The notes: generated from the letters alone by a model not told the origin. Positions 21,833-32,300 are shown, counted from the stretch's first letter. The stretch is 64,000 nucleotides of DNA from Pseudozyma flocculosa PF-1 (GCF_000417875.1 NW_006920895.1:168336-232335), one strand, 5' to 3'. Made by a program: numbers and translations.

Positions 21833-22482
21833 CTAGCCTTCGAGGGTGTAGGTGTTCTTCTCGAGCTGCGAGGGACGGTTGTAGAAGGGTGTGGAAGGCG
21901 GAAAGACAATAGAGACAGAGGCGATGAGCGGTGTACAAAAGACCAGAGGGGTGGGAGAAGTCGGACGACGACGGTCACGACGACAGGTGCCGAGGACGAG
22001 GAGGAGGGGCAGGAGCGTGCGTACCTCTGATTCGAGTTCGGTGCGCATCCACTCGACCTTGTCGGGCGAGACGAGGAGGTGCGTCTCGTCGAGATCCATG
22101 ATGATGAAGCGCATCCGCTCGTCGAGCGTGAGCAGCAGCTGTTTCGCTGCTGGATCACTGCGGTGCCGTTGTTGTCGTCGTTGTCGTTGGGGAGGGGGAT
22201 TTGAGGGTTAGTAAGAATGGCCTGGGAGGGTACGATTTGACCGTAAGGTGTGGTGTCGGCGGGACGTACCAGGTTAGGAGCATACCTGGATCGTTTCGTC
22301 AAGACGGTATGGTAGAGCCGAAGTGAAGGGATGGACAGGAGAAGAAAGGGCGTTTGATCAGTCCGCTTCTCATTGTCGTTGTCTGGGCTCCCTGGGCCAT
22401 CTCTCGACCTGAACGCGACGGAGGGGTAGGCTGTACTTGGTCAGGGACGCTCGCGAGCGCACTCACCCTTGATGGCCTTCAT
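21833..22482 (-). CDS. TFB5: TFIIH subunit TFB5 (GTF2H5/TTDA), four exons including a 16-base microexon
   Basis: Smallest subunit of the general transcription and repair factor TFIIH, which stabilises the complex through the p52/Tfb2 subunit. Exons are 22482-22467 (16 bases), 22285-22270 (16 bases), 22157-22025 and 21865-21833. Spliced, they give 65 residues: MKAIKG + MLLTC + DPAAKQLLLTLDERMRF... + LEKNTYTLEG. The pattern KG-x-L-x-x-CDPA-x-K-x-x-L and the -LDE- and -DLDETHLLV- blocks are diagnostic of TFB5, and the length fits. The first two exons are too short to show as reading frames, but each has clean sites: donors GTGAGT and GTACGT, acceptors CCAG and GCAG. The phases close exactly (32 bases before exon 3). 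Reading from the internal Met in exon 3 would lose the conserved N-terminal strand. Confidence 0.87.
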
Positions 22483-22673
22483 CCTGGCGCTCATCCAATC
22501 CAGACAATGGACTCGAAGAGAGGAGTCAGTCGTCGATGAGGTTGTGTCAAGTCTTCGATTGGTGGCGCGGGGCGATGCGGCGGAGATGATGGTGGTGGTG
22601 GTGGCGGTGACAAGTGGGGCAAGAGGCAAGAAACAGGCATGAGGTTGCCGCCCGCTGCTGGCGGCCTTGGCTT

Positions 22674-22695
22674 CCTGGCCTGGCCTGGCCTGGCC
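22674..22695. repeat. GGCCT pentamer run
   Basis: Four to five tandem CCTGG units, one of the recurring intergenic runs noted in this window. Confidence 0.75.
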
Positions 22696-22792
22696 AAACC
22701 GCAGCCGTGTGGAGGGGCCGATCCCCGTAGATGGCCAATACAAATTGAGAGCTCGACCGGCCTTGAAATCTTTCCTAGTGGCAATTAGAGCC

Positions 22793-22812
22793 AGGCCTGG
22801 CCTGGCCTGGCC
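22793..22812. repeat. GGCCT pentamer run
   Basis: Second run, about 100 bases from the copy at 22674. The repeat is nearly its own reverse complement (GGCC core). Confidence 0.75.
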
Positions 22813-23171
22813 AGTCGAAGGCGGGCTCAGCCACACAAGAGAGCGAGGGACAGTCATTGCAAATCGGGCAGGGTGCCTGGAACGACGTCGCGACGGACGC
22901 CTTTTGGAGGGGTTTTCAATGGCATAGCGGACGTGTGCTAGAGTGCAAATGTACAACGGGTAGGGAGGAATGGCATGCATGGACGACGAGGGGCTTAGGC
23001 TGCGCGCGCGTGTGCATGATGCCTGAAAGGCAGGCGGGCGGGCAGAGCCGAGGGAGCGACGGACGTGCACGTCGTAGGACGACGACGACAGCGACGACAA
23101 CGACGCCGGATCCCTAGAGACAGGAGTATGTTGCGGTGGAGGATGCAGGAGCAAAGGCTGGGGCGACAGTC

Positions 23172-25135
23172 CTAGTCCTCGAGGAAGAAGTAGTTGCCCT
23201 CGGCCTTCTGCTCCTTGTCCTTGATCGAGTTGAGCTTGTTGACGCGCGGGCGGTAGTTGGTCGGGTCGCGGCGCATCGACACCTCGAGCGTGGCCAGGAA
23301 CGAGTTCATGCCGGTGAGGAGCGACTCGGGGCGCTTGGCCGTCGCCTTGACCGAGGGCTGTCCCTCGTAGACAATGACCTTGTCGGCTAGGTAGGTGGCC
23401 ATGATGATGTCGTGCTCGATGATCATGGCCGTCTTCTTGGAGTGGATAATGAAGCGCTTGATGACGCGCGACGCAATGATACGCTGCTCCGAGTCGAGGT
23501 ACGCCGATGGCTCGTCGATCAGGTAGATGTCGGCGGGCTTGCCGAGCGCCAGGACCAGGGCGACACGCTGCAGCTCTCCGCCCGACAGCGTCTGGACCTC
23601 CTGGTCGATGATGTTGTCGAGACTCATGGGCTTGACGACGTCGGTCTGGAACTGCGGGTGCATAAAGGCGGCCTTGATCTGCTTGAGCAGCAGCATCCGC
23701 ACCGTGCCGGTAAACTTGGGCGCGATCGTCTGCGGCTTGAGCGACACGTTGAGCTGCGGCGGCTTCTCGGCGCCCGCGTCGGGCTCGAGCTTGCCGGCGA
23801 GCATCTTGACAAACGTCGTCTTGCCCGTGCCGTTCTCGCCGAGGAAGACGATGATCTCCGAGTCGGAAAACTCGCCGCCCTCGATGGTGAGGTGGAAGCC
23901 GCCCAGCGTCTTGGTCATGGGCGGGCACGTGTACTTTGGCGTGCGCTCCTTGACCTCCTCCTCGGCCGTCTCCGAGATCTTGAAGGTGAGCGAATCCTGG
24001 CGGAACCGCATGTTTTCGGCGGGGATGAAGCCGTCGAGGAAGATGTTGATGCCGTCGCGCACGGGCGAGGGGACGGTGACGACGCCGTAGACCGAGGGGA
24101 CGCCGTAGAGGCAGCAGATAAAGTCGGAGAGGTAGTCGAGCACCGACAGGTCGTGCTCGACGCAGATGACGTACGTGTCCGAGTCGAGCAGCGAGCGGAT
24201 AATCTTGGCCGCGTTGAGACGCTGCTTGACGTCGAGGTACGACGACGGCTCGTCAAACATGTACATGTTGGCCTTCTGGATGCACGACATGCCGATGGCG
24301 AAGCGCTGCAGCTCTCCACCCGAGAGGTTCTGGACGTCGCGGTCGAGGACCTCCTTGAGGTCGAGGACGTCGACGATCTCGTCCTTGTTGGTGCGCTCCA
24401 GCTTGCCCTCGAGCAGCTCGTTGACCGTCGCCTTGCCCTTGATGGCGCGCGGGATGTGGTCGACGTACTGCGGCTTGATCAGCGCCTTGATGTTGTCCTC
24501 GAGCACCTTGGTGAAGAAGTTCTGCAGCTCGTTGCCGCGGAAGTACTTGAGGATCTCCTGCCAGTCGGGCGGGTCGTCGTAGCGGCCCAGGTTGGGCTTC
24601 TGCTTGCCTGCCAGGATCTTGAGCGCCGTCGACTTGCCGATACCGTTGGTCCCCACCAGTCCCAGCACCTGGCCCGCGCGCGGCACGGGAAGGCGGTGCA
24701 GCTTGAAGCTGTTGGCGCTGTACCGGTGCGTCGTCTCGGCCTCGAGGTTGGTCGGCAGCTTGATGATGTTGATCGCCTCAAAGGGGCACTTCTTGGGGCA
24801 GATACCGCAGCCAATGCAGAGCGACTCGGAGATGAAGGCAATCTTGCTCGTCGGCGTCACCTCGATACACAGCCGCCCCATGCGCACCACGGGGCACGAC
24901 TTCTTGCATTCCTGCCGGCACTTTTTCGGCTTGCACTTGTCCGAGTTGACTGTGGCGGGGCGGAGGTCAGGGCAGCAGGGAGCATCGGTCAGCGCGGGTG
25001 TTTGATGGGGTCTCGAGCGAGGCGAGACCAGGGCGTGCGGCGAGCTGCCAGTGTTGGCGCCGGCGGCGTCGGCAAGTCGCACTTACCAATGGCAATACGG
25101 GTCTCCTTCTGCTGCGCGTTCGGGTTCGCCGGCAT
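23172..25135 (-). CDS. RLI1: RLI1/ABCE1 ribosome-recycling ATPase
   Basis: Essential iron-sulfur ABC ATPase that splits 80S ribosomes after termination and assists 40S/60S export. Exon 1 is 25135-25087 ([16 protein letters not shown] + 1 base) and exon 2 is 24949-23172, with a 137-base intron (GTAAGT donor). The protein is 608 residues, the same length as the yeast protein. The N-terminal cysteine-rich domain holds two [4Fe-4S] sites ([17 protein letters not shown] and [16 protein letters not shown]). The first ABC domain has Walker [10 protein letters not shown] and signature [11 protein letters not shown]. The second has GENGTGKTT and [16 protein letters not shown], with H-loops in [10 protein letters not shown] and [10 protein letters not shown]. 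The tail YFFLED matches the family. Without exon 1 the conserved [15 protein letters not shown] joint is lost, which supports the splice choice. Confidence 0.97.
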
Positions 25136-25732
25136 GATGGGCGGATGTGTGCGGGGGGTGAAGGGGCGGAAAGGGATCGTAAGGCTGAAGGCAGATCCAG
25201 GTGCGGCGACTCCGGGAGGTGCGAGGGCGGTCGGGCGAGGTTCCTGGCTGACTGGAAGGCCTGGCTAAGTGGCGGTCAGGCGAGGGCCGGCGAGATCCGC
25301 AACGACGAGCGGAGTGGCGGCAGGTGGCGGCGGCGTCGACGGTTGCGACACTGAAGAGCAACGAGCGGAAGGGTTGGGGGTCGAGGCGGCGATGTTTAGG
25401 GTGATGGAAGACGGAAGTCAAGGTGTCGGTGGCGATGTCAGCCTCGTCAAATGGCCCCTCGACCCAACCAGCAAGCGGCGAGCTCAGCGCGCCCGCGTTG
25501 CCAGCCTGCCAGTCAGCCCGCCAGCCAGGCCGTCCTCGTCTGGCAGGCCCGTCGACCCTGCCCTGGCCCCGCGCCCGTCTGCCTGGAAGAAAAAATTGAG
25601 GTCCGAGCCCGATCTCCGGACCCTGGGCCCGATGTCAAGCAGCGCCCATCTCGATACCGCCGCATTTCTAATCAGCCGCCAGCGCTTCGCCGGTAGCTAT
25701 ACAAGCAACTTTCGCCCTCGGTGACATCATCG
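25136..25732. other. Spacer between RLI1 and tRNA-Ser
   Basis: About 600 bases upstream of RLI1 that hold its promoter. I see no gene, clear TATA box or repeat of note. Confidence 0.4.
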
Positions 25733-25826
25733 GACACTTTGGCCGAGTGGTCAAGGCGTATCCCTGCTACCGTACGAGACAGGATATCCGTTTCCGCGGG
25801 CGTGAGTTCGAATCTCACAGGTGTCG
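25733..25826 (+). tRNA. tRNA-Ser (anticodon GCT) with an 11-base intron
   Basis: Acceptor GACACTT (25733-25739) pairs with AGGTGTC and is followed by discriminator G. The D arm is GCCGAGTGGTCAAGGC. The anticodon stem is TATCC/GGATA with GCT at 25766-25768. An intron of 11 bases (25770-25780) lies one base after the anticodon. A long variable arm (CCG/CGG stem) and the T arm GTGAG-TTCGAAT-CTCAC follow. It is a class II tRNA, as expected for serine. Confidence 0.93.
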
Positions 25827-26441
25827 AACACTTTCCGGTAGCACGCCTGAGATGGCGGACCGTCCAGATTTCACCTTTTGCCATTCCGGGAGAGGGTTCT
25901 ACCCTAGCTTTTATTGCAGCCGAATTCGGTGCTGGAAAGTGTTTTGACGGCGCTGGGAGGTGCAGGTACATAGTTAGACGGTGCCTTTAGCTGCAAAGCC
26001 AAGACTAGAGGCTGTCAGGGGTGGTGGCTCAGATGGCCTCACGACGGAACGGGACAAAGTAGTAGTGATCTACGTGCGCCATCGCCGCCTTCTGTCTCTC
26101 TGTTCGTCACACGCTCAGTCGGGTCGCACTCGGTCGTTCGCGCTCAGCGTGAATGTGTGTGCGTGTGCGTGTTGTTATTTTTGGGGGTCGGCTTGGGAGG
26201 GCGAGGGGACAAGGAGGGGCCCAACCCGCCCCGCCAAGCCCGGCAGTACGTACGCGCGCGAGTGCCGGTAGCGTGTGTGCTCTCAAGACGGGAAGCAAGG
26301 AAGCGCAGCGTAGTGTGTGTGTGTGTGTGTGCCTAGAGTGCGTGTGCGCAGCGGGGCGTGCTGGTCATAGTACAAGGAAACGGGTGTGAGGGACAAGCAG
26401 GAGACGAGGATGGAAGAGGACGGTAGTGCCGGTCCTCCTTT
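25827..26441. other. Spacer between tRNA-Ser and uL15, with a GT microsatellite
   Basis: No supportable gene in about 615 bases. A GT dinucleotide run of about nine units lies at 26313-26331, downstream of the uL15 stop codon. Confidence 0.5.
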
Positions 26442-27350
26442 TTACGCGACGAGCTTGACGACACCACCGGCCTTCTTGATCTTCTGCTCGGCGCGCTCCG
26501 AGACCCATCGCGCCTTGACGATGCAGGGAAGGGCGGGGAGGCGGCCCTTGCCGAGGACCTTGGCGTAGCCGGCGGCGAGCGTGTCAATGACGGGGACCTC
26601 GGTGCTCTCGGCGGTCAGGCCCTTGCGCTGCTCGGCGGGGACGAGCGTCCAGAGCTTGTCGAGGTTGAGGACGGGCTTCCACTGCATGTTGCGGGTGAGG
26701 TGGAAGCGGCGCATACCGACCTTACCGAAGTAACCTGTGGGTTGAAAGAAGTGGCGAATGCCAGGGTGGGTCAGTGATGCGGCTCACGAGAGGGCACGGT
26801 TTGGCGGCCGTCATTCTGTGCTCGTCCGGCATCCCTGACTGCCTAGAGTCGAGACACGCCGTCCCATGCCGTCGACGGGCGAGCTCTCGGGCAGTTCAGC
26901 CGCTGTCCCTCCGCCGGGGTGCAGCCACTCCAGCCACGAGGGGAGAGTCCCATCTGCCACCTCGTTGCCTCCTCAGCATGCCAAGCCGGCGCAGTCCGGG
27001 CAAAGGCGGTGACAGCGTCGGCAGACACCGTAGCTCGGAAGTGATATCGCCGGCCGATCCATCGTGCCCGCATGGGACGGCCGATTCAATCGCCGTCCTG
27101 GCCGTTGTCCTCCTCTTTTCGCCCGCCGTACGTCCCATCGCTCGCCGCGCCTTTCATTCCTTCGGATCTCGAACCAGGTCACCCGCTCTGGACACTAACC
27201 GGGGTGGTACTTGTCCATGTTGGTGCGGTGGTGGTGCTGACCACCGGCGAGACCACGACCTCCGGGATGCTTGCGATGCTTTCCGACACGACCGTGACCG
27301 GCCGAGACGTGGCCACGGTGCTTCCTGGTCTTGCTGAGGTGGGTCGGCAT
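26442..27350 (-). CDS. RPL28: Cytosolic 60S ribosomal protein uL15 (L27a/L28)
   Basis: Structural protein of the large cytosolic ribosomal subunit. Exon 1 is 27350-27200 and exon 2 is 26734-26442, joined in phase 1 to 147 residues. Exon 1 carries the Gly/His/Arg-rich extension [20 protein letters not shown], then [19 protein letters not shown] and NMDKYHPG. Exon 2 continues [25 protein letters not shown] and ends [16 protein letters not shown]. Both match eukaryotic uL15 throughout. The 465-base intron is the longest in the window (donor GTTAGT, acceptor CCCACAG). Long introns are common in fungal ribosomal-protein genes and may host regulatory or snoRNA sequence, but I could not identify one here. 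It is divergent from the uL16 gene. Confidence 0.96.
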
Positions 27351-28914
27351 CTGTGCGATCACAGAGTGTGGCGAGTACAAGGACAGAGGCGTCGGAGGAG
27401 CGGGAAGTTCGAGGGCGAAAAGATCACACGCGGATGGAAGAAGGAAGTCGCAAAGAAGGCGTGGCAGTCGAGGGTAGTAGGGTCGAAGGAGGGAAAAGTT
27501 CACAAAAGCAAACGAAGTCAGCGGTTTCATTCCCGGGCAAACGACCTCCTCTCTCGGCCGCTCCGCTTCGAGCAGCTGCCGCTGCGCCAAATCAGCGCCG
27601 TGCTCGTATGGTTGCGCTAATCCCTTGGTCTCTCTGGTCGCGGCGGTTCGGATCCTTTCGAGGTTCTAGAGTCGTGGATCCCGGAGGTTCAGACGCAGCC
27701 TTGTGGCTCGAGACCTGAGCCGTACGTCGTGTGTCGCATCTCGTCCGATGCATTTTCGAAGAGCTGGTCGTCCAGCATTCGGCGGCGGCACGGGCGGTCC
27801 GAGAGAGACCGAGGGACTGCGGGACACCGAGCGGCGATAATTGAACAGCAGTTGGCGAGCGGTGGCGAGCGGGCGATGGCGACCGTCGTTTCGTCGATGT
27901 CGGCGAGGGGTCGTAGCGTCGTCGGCAGCATTACTAACCTTGACGGTATGTTGTTCTGTGGGTGAGGGTACCTGGTGAGAAGGTAGGAGGAGCGGGATCG
28001 ACTAGGCGTGCTCGCCTTGGCGCGGCCCCGCCCGCCCAGCCTGCCTCGCCTCGGCCTCATCTGGCTGGCGGGCGGGCGAGATGGGCTGGCTGGCCTTTGC
28101 TGGCGGGCGGGGGCGCCGCTCCCTTGGGCCAGCCTCGATACCCTTGGCCAGCCTGGCGGAGCTGGATCGAATTTCGAAAATCGCGGGACCGGGGCGACGG
28201 CGAGGGTGGAGCCTGAGAAAATTTCGGCCGAGGGATGGGACCACGCACGTGATCCAGGCCACGCTGGCCAGGCAACGCCGGAGTTAAGGCCGAGGCTGCT
28301 CAGTCGGAAGCGGGCCGCCAGATCGAACCAGGCACGGCAAGGACAGCCAACGCTGGCGGCGTCGAGCCTGGGCAGCGAGAGCGGCCCGGCTGCTGGGCGC
28401 GCAGGACGCAGGCGGCGGTGAGCAGCCTCGGGCGCCACAGCCAGGCCGAGCTCGTCGTTCCCGCCTGCTGGTCACACCTGCTACCACCCACCATCCCCCC
28501 CTTGTCACCCTCAAGAAAAGGTAAGTGTTGCCTCGTCGGCCCGTGGAGCGAAGTGGCAGCAGCATCGACATCGGCATCGGCATCAGCACCATCCATCGAC
28601 GACCGTCCACGGCGATACCGACTGCGACTGCGCCACCAGCGTCGAGCGAATCTCCATTTGTCCAGCCACTTCCCGAGTCACCTGCCACGCCACGAGTCAC
28701 CGCACGGCCGGAGATATCGACAATCAGCGGAACAGCCAGCCAGCCAGCCTCTCTCCTTGCAGGAAATCGAAAGCTCAGTCCGCTGACTCCCTCTCGTCGG
28801 CCCTTGCCTGATCTTAAACCACCACTCCCTGTCGCCACTTTTGCTCTTCACCTCCGACTACCACCTCATCCGCCCAACCCTACACCTGCCATCTCTCGCC
28901 TTTAGTTATTCAAA
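27351..28914. promoter_or_regulatory. Divergent promoter region of the uL15 and uL16 ribosomal-protein genes
   Basis: About 1.56 kb between two divergent ribosomal-protein start codons, which suggests coordinated control. The uL16 side ends in a pyrimidine-rich leader (about 28790-28910) and probably contains a 5' UTR intron (separate entry). The centre is GC-rich with CTGGC repeats around 28020-28170. No protein-coding gene is supported. Confidence 0.45.
28521..28762 (+). other. Possible 5' UTR intron of the uL16 gene
   Basis: A strong donor (AAAAG followed by GTAAGT at 28521) and a strong acceptor (CTCTCTCCTTGCAG ending at 28762) bracket 242 bases upstream of the uL16 start. I did not find a clear branch point. 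This is inferred from splice-site strength alone. Confidence 0.4.
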
Positions 28915-30011
28915 ATGGGACGTCGCCCGGCTCGCTGCTACCGCTACTGCAAGAACAAGCCGTTCCCCAAGTCGAGGTACAACCGTGGTGTCCCCGACCC
29001 GAAGGTGCGTTCAGGCAGAGGCGTATGATGACAGATTGGCCAGTGGCAATGGTGGAAGGACAAGCTGGCCTTTCGACAGAAGTGGAAGACAGGGCGGGCA
29101 GAAGACAGGGCGGGGCAGAAGTCGGAGGATGGAGCGCAGGTGGACCGGAGATGCGCATCGTTGCTGGACGGCCGCCCGTTCTCATGACGATCGCGTTGGA
29201 CATCCAGTGTCGTCGTGGTTGTTGAGGCTGGTCGAGGAGCGATGTTCCGGGCCTATCTCCGGTAGCACCTGGGGAGGAATGGGCGCCTTGCGGCAGCGAG
29301 GGCATCGCCGCGAGGGACGGGCCCGGGGAGCATACGGAGACTTCTCGCCATGCCTGGCCGCGACCGCGTGCTGACCGCCTGTATCGCCACCGCCGCCACC
29401 TCGCTCGCTCGCCCGCCCGACGCGATCCGACCCCGCAGATCCGCATCTTCGACCTGGGACGCAAGAAGGCCTCGGTCGACGACTTCCCCTTCTGCGCCCA
29501 CCTGGTCTGCGATGAGCACCAGCAGATTACCTCGGAGGCGCTAGAGGCCGCCCGTATCTGTGCCAACAAGTACATCACCAAGACGTCGGGCAAGGACTCG
29601 TTCCACCTGCGCGTCCGCGTCCACCCGCACCACGTCATCCGCATCAACAAGATGCTTTCGTGCGCCGGTGCCGATAGGCTCCAGACCGGCATGCGCGGTG
29701 CCTACGGCAAGCCCTACGACACCGTCGCCCGCGTCGACATTGGCCAGATCCTCCTCTCGGTCCGCACCCGTGACTCGAACAAGGCCGTCGTCCTCGAGGC
29801 GCTCCGACGATCGCGATACAAGTTCGCCGGTCGCCAGAAGATCATCATCTCCAAGAAGTGGGGCTTCACCAACATGAACCGCGAGCAGTACCAGACCGCC
29901 AAGGACCAGAACCGCATCCTCAAGGACGGCTGCTACCTCCAGTACGTCGCCCCCAAGGGCCCCCTCGAGGACAACCTCCGCCTCCAGGCCCGCATCGCCG
30001 CCCAGAAGTAA
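28915..30011 (+). CDS. RPL10: Cytosolic 60S ribosomal protein uL16 (L10)
   Basis: Large-subunit protein that joins late in 60S maturation and contacts the P-site tRNA. Exon 1 is 28915-29004 ([21 protein letters not shown]... through PDPK) and exon 2 is 29439-30011, both in phase 0, giving 220 residues. Exon 2 begins [19 protein letters not shown] and contains [24 protein letters not shown] and the internal loop with [12 protein letters not shown]. It ends [15 protein letters not shown]. The match to eukaryotic L10 is continuous and the length is normal. The intron is 434 bases (GTGCGT donor, CCCCGCAG acceptor), much longer than most introns here. The ATG context is AAAATGGG. Confidence 0.97.
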
Positions 30012-30937
30012 GCAGGCAGAGGCGCCCTGTGCGCAGCGTGCTGTGGGTTCACCCGATCCGCCGCCGCCGCCGCGCGCATCCCCCCCCTCGGCCTCCCTTG
30101 TCTTTCGTGCAATGCATGCGTTCCCGTGTCCTCTTCGTTGCTCCGGTCGTCGTCTACGTCATCGTCGTCGTCGGGGGCAGCCCCGTCTGTGGTCGATCCA
30201 GGTGCGGTCGTAGATCGCTGCGTCGAGGCGAGCAAGGTTGTTGTGGCCGAGTGGGCAGCAGTGTTATCCTCCAGTTGGCAGGTTCGCGGGGGTGCAGCGT
30301 GGGCGTACGGCGTTGAAGTGATCAAACGAGCCCTCGGGCGCACGGAGGCCGTCGGCGCTCAGCTGAGCCGCAGGAGATCGAGTGGCCACCGACCTGCAGG
30401 CCTCGCTCGCGCCGCGTCGACCGTGTTGCACTCTGACGAGGCCTCGATGGGCTTCCCCCGCACTTTCCGCTGAAGCTGACCTCGTCCCCAAACCACCACC
30501 TCGAAGGCGTCGACGCGTTTTTCACTGCGCGATGCCGCTGGAAATAACAGTCGCGCGGCTCCGTCCACGGCAGTGCCTGGCCCGTCCACTCACACTGACC
30601 ACTCTCGTACCACCAAGCTCCTCCCTCGACCGTGCATGCTCTCCGCATCCGCAAAAGCTGCTCCTCAGACGGCGCCGCGCTTGCAACTAAAAAAAAATAA
30701 ATCAATAAGGAAAACACCTGGCGACCGATGGCCAGGCCGAAGTCCAACGCCACCACCCTCCCCTCGACGTCCTCACAATGGCGAGAAGGGATCGTCCGCC
30801 ACATTCAGGGCGCGCTCGCACGTCGTCGCCCCCCCGTCGCCCTCGAAAAATCGCAAAAGTCTCACTGAAATCGCGGGAAAAAAGAGAAAAAGAATCGTCC
30901 GCCTCGTACGAGGCGTGCTAAATGATTAGAGGTGCTG
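30012..30937. other. Downstream region of uL16 up to tRNA-Ser
   Basis: About 925 bases with no supportable gene. It contains GTC/GTCGTC-rich stretches near 30140-30170 and an A-rich segment at 30688-30715. Confidence 0.4.
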
Positions 30938-31020
30938 CGACACCTGTGAGATTCGAACTCACGCCTGATTTCTCAGATATCCTTAGCAGGGATACGCCTT
31001 GACCACTCGGCCAAAGTGTC
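30938..31020 (-). tRNA. tRNA-Ser (anticodon GCT), intronless
   Basis: Acceptor GACACTT (31020-31014), D arm, anticodon stem and T arm are the same as in the tRNA-Ser at 25733. The anticodon loop CTGCTAA is continuous with no intron. The variable arm differs (CTGA-GAAA-TCAG stem-loop). Discriminator G is at 30938. Confidence 0.95.
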
Positions 31021-32300
31021 AGATGATGTAAGACGATGAATCTTATAGAAATAAGTAATGTCTGGAAATTTATGGGATTTTCGTAGCCACCGGACACATT
31101 GGCGCGTCTTTCCTTGTTCATCATGAAGACAACATCATCAACGTCATCATGACAACATCATCAAGAGAGTGCCTCTGTGCTGATGCAGGGGCTGTTTGTC
31201 TATGACAAGGATATTGGGCTGGTGTCAGCTGTTTTTTTCCAGCACAACATGGCAGATGAACTTGGCAGCACGTTTCAGCTCTTGCACAGCAACCATAGTC
31301 CTCAACCATGTGCATTCTGCAGTGAACATGAGCAAGCAATGTTACCTCAGCACTACTTGCAAGCTGCCCATCTTGACCAGTTCTTACAGCAAGAGCTCCC
31401 ATGCCAACAGCCTCATCCCAAAGTCCAATGCAAGGTTCTGGCACTATGCAGGCCTTGTGGTCAGCGCCCTTGTCAGGATGGCGGCAAAGCGGGCCCGCGA
31501 CGATGCCACCAAGACCGGAGGCCGGAACAAGAGGTGGGAGAACCCCAAGATGGCAGAGGTGGACCGGCAAGCCGACAACCATGTCCAGCACCTTGTTGAC
31601 AACATGAAGGAGATTGTGGACCAGCTCAACCAGCTGGTCCTGGTCAAGTGCACAATGTGCGGCTGCAAAAGAATCAAGCCGGCGGTCAGCCATGCACAAG
31701 ACCTGCATTGGCAGGGGAAGGATCAACTTGCAAGCCAGATCGAAGGACTCGTAATCAAATTCCAAAGCCTCAAGACCAAGAAGGAAAAGCAGAGGCGGGA
31801 GGAGAGGTGCTGGCTCCAAGACATCTACAAAAAGACCAAGCACCAAGACATTGTAAGAGCTGCTCCAAGGCATGTCCTTTGTGTACAAGGGGTGGTCTGT
31901 GCAACAGTCATGAGCAGCTGACACATGTAGCAATGTGTCTGCATCAACCTCATCAAGGTGATGGTATGCTGTTGCAAGAACACAGCCAGTCATCTGGACA
32001 GTTTCTGGCACTCCAGCCTGTCTCTAGCTTGCCTCTCTGAGTTACCCTTGCTCTACCCAAGCCTGGTGATGCACTGCTGCCTTGACTGCACTCTGCACAG
32101 TGGTTGTGGGAGACACAGGCATGACACAGCCTCAGACATCAGCATGCTTCATCTGCAACAAGACTACTGCTTCATTGATCTGCTGCGCTGCTCCCTCTAC
32201 TTCTTGTGTGCATCACTTCATCCGCTCCATCCTGCAGCCTTGAAAGAGCAGTCGGACAGACTGACACAGACTCAATCTTGAGGCCTCGAGCATTCACACA
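31021..32300. other. Lower-GC island of atypical composition, possible mobile-element remnant
   Basis: From about 31021 to 32300 the base composition is visibly closer to balanced, with many CA/TG words such as TGCAAG, CATGAG and CATCATC. This contrasts with the GC-rich CGACG style on both sides. It starts immediately 5' of a tRNA gene, a frequent insertion neighbourhood for mobile DNA. A direct repeat of ACAACATCATCA occurs at its left end (about 31130-31160). I found no terminal inverted repeats, target duplication, reverse transcriptase or transposase motif. Confidence 0.45.
31478..31921 (+). CDS. Unidentified basic, coiled-coil-like reading frame in the low-GC island
   Basis: The frame gives 147 residues from the ATG at 31478 (MAAKRARDDATKTGG...); the same frame is open upstream to another ATG at 31202, which would add about 92 less protein-like residues. 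Visible features are a Lys/Arg-rich N-terminus, a helix with regularly spaced hydrophobics (HVQHLVDNMKEIVDQLNQLV), a short Cys pair (CTMCGCKRIK) and a second helix (QLASQIEGLVIKFQSLKTKK) leading to KEKQRREERCW. I recognise no family. Codon usage does not show the C/G third-position bias of neighbouring genes, which fits foreign or decayed origin. A 296-residue frame overlaps it on the other strand (31121-32011), so coding strand and status are uncertain. Splicing could also extend it. Confidence 0.3.
   Translation: MAAKRARDDATKTGGRNKRWENPKMAEVDRQADNHVQHLVDNMKEIVDQLNQLVLVKCTMCGCKRIKPAVSHAQDLHWQGKDQLASQIEGLVIKFQSLKTKKEKQRREERCWLQDIYKKTKHQDIVRAAPRHVLCVQGVVCATVMSS

Larger units (their letters stand above)
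22483..23171. other. Spacer between TFB5 and RLI1 with paired GGCCT runs
   Basis: About 690 bases lie between the TFB5 start and the RLI1 stop, so it must hold the TFB5 promoter and the RLI1 3' region. Two tandem CCTGG/GGCCT runs (22674-22695 and 22793-22812) bracket about 100 bases of lower-GC sequence. No supportable gene. Confidence 0.45.

Noticed and set aside
29020..29380. C/D-box snoRNA in the uL16 intron (ATGATGA near 29026)
   Set aside because: The nearest plausible D box is about 340 bases away, far beyond a normal snoRNA length.
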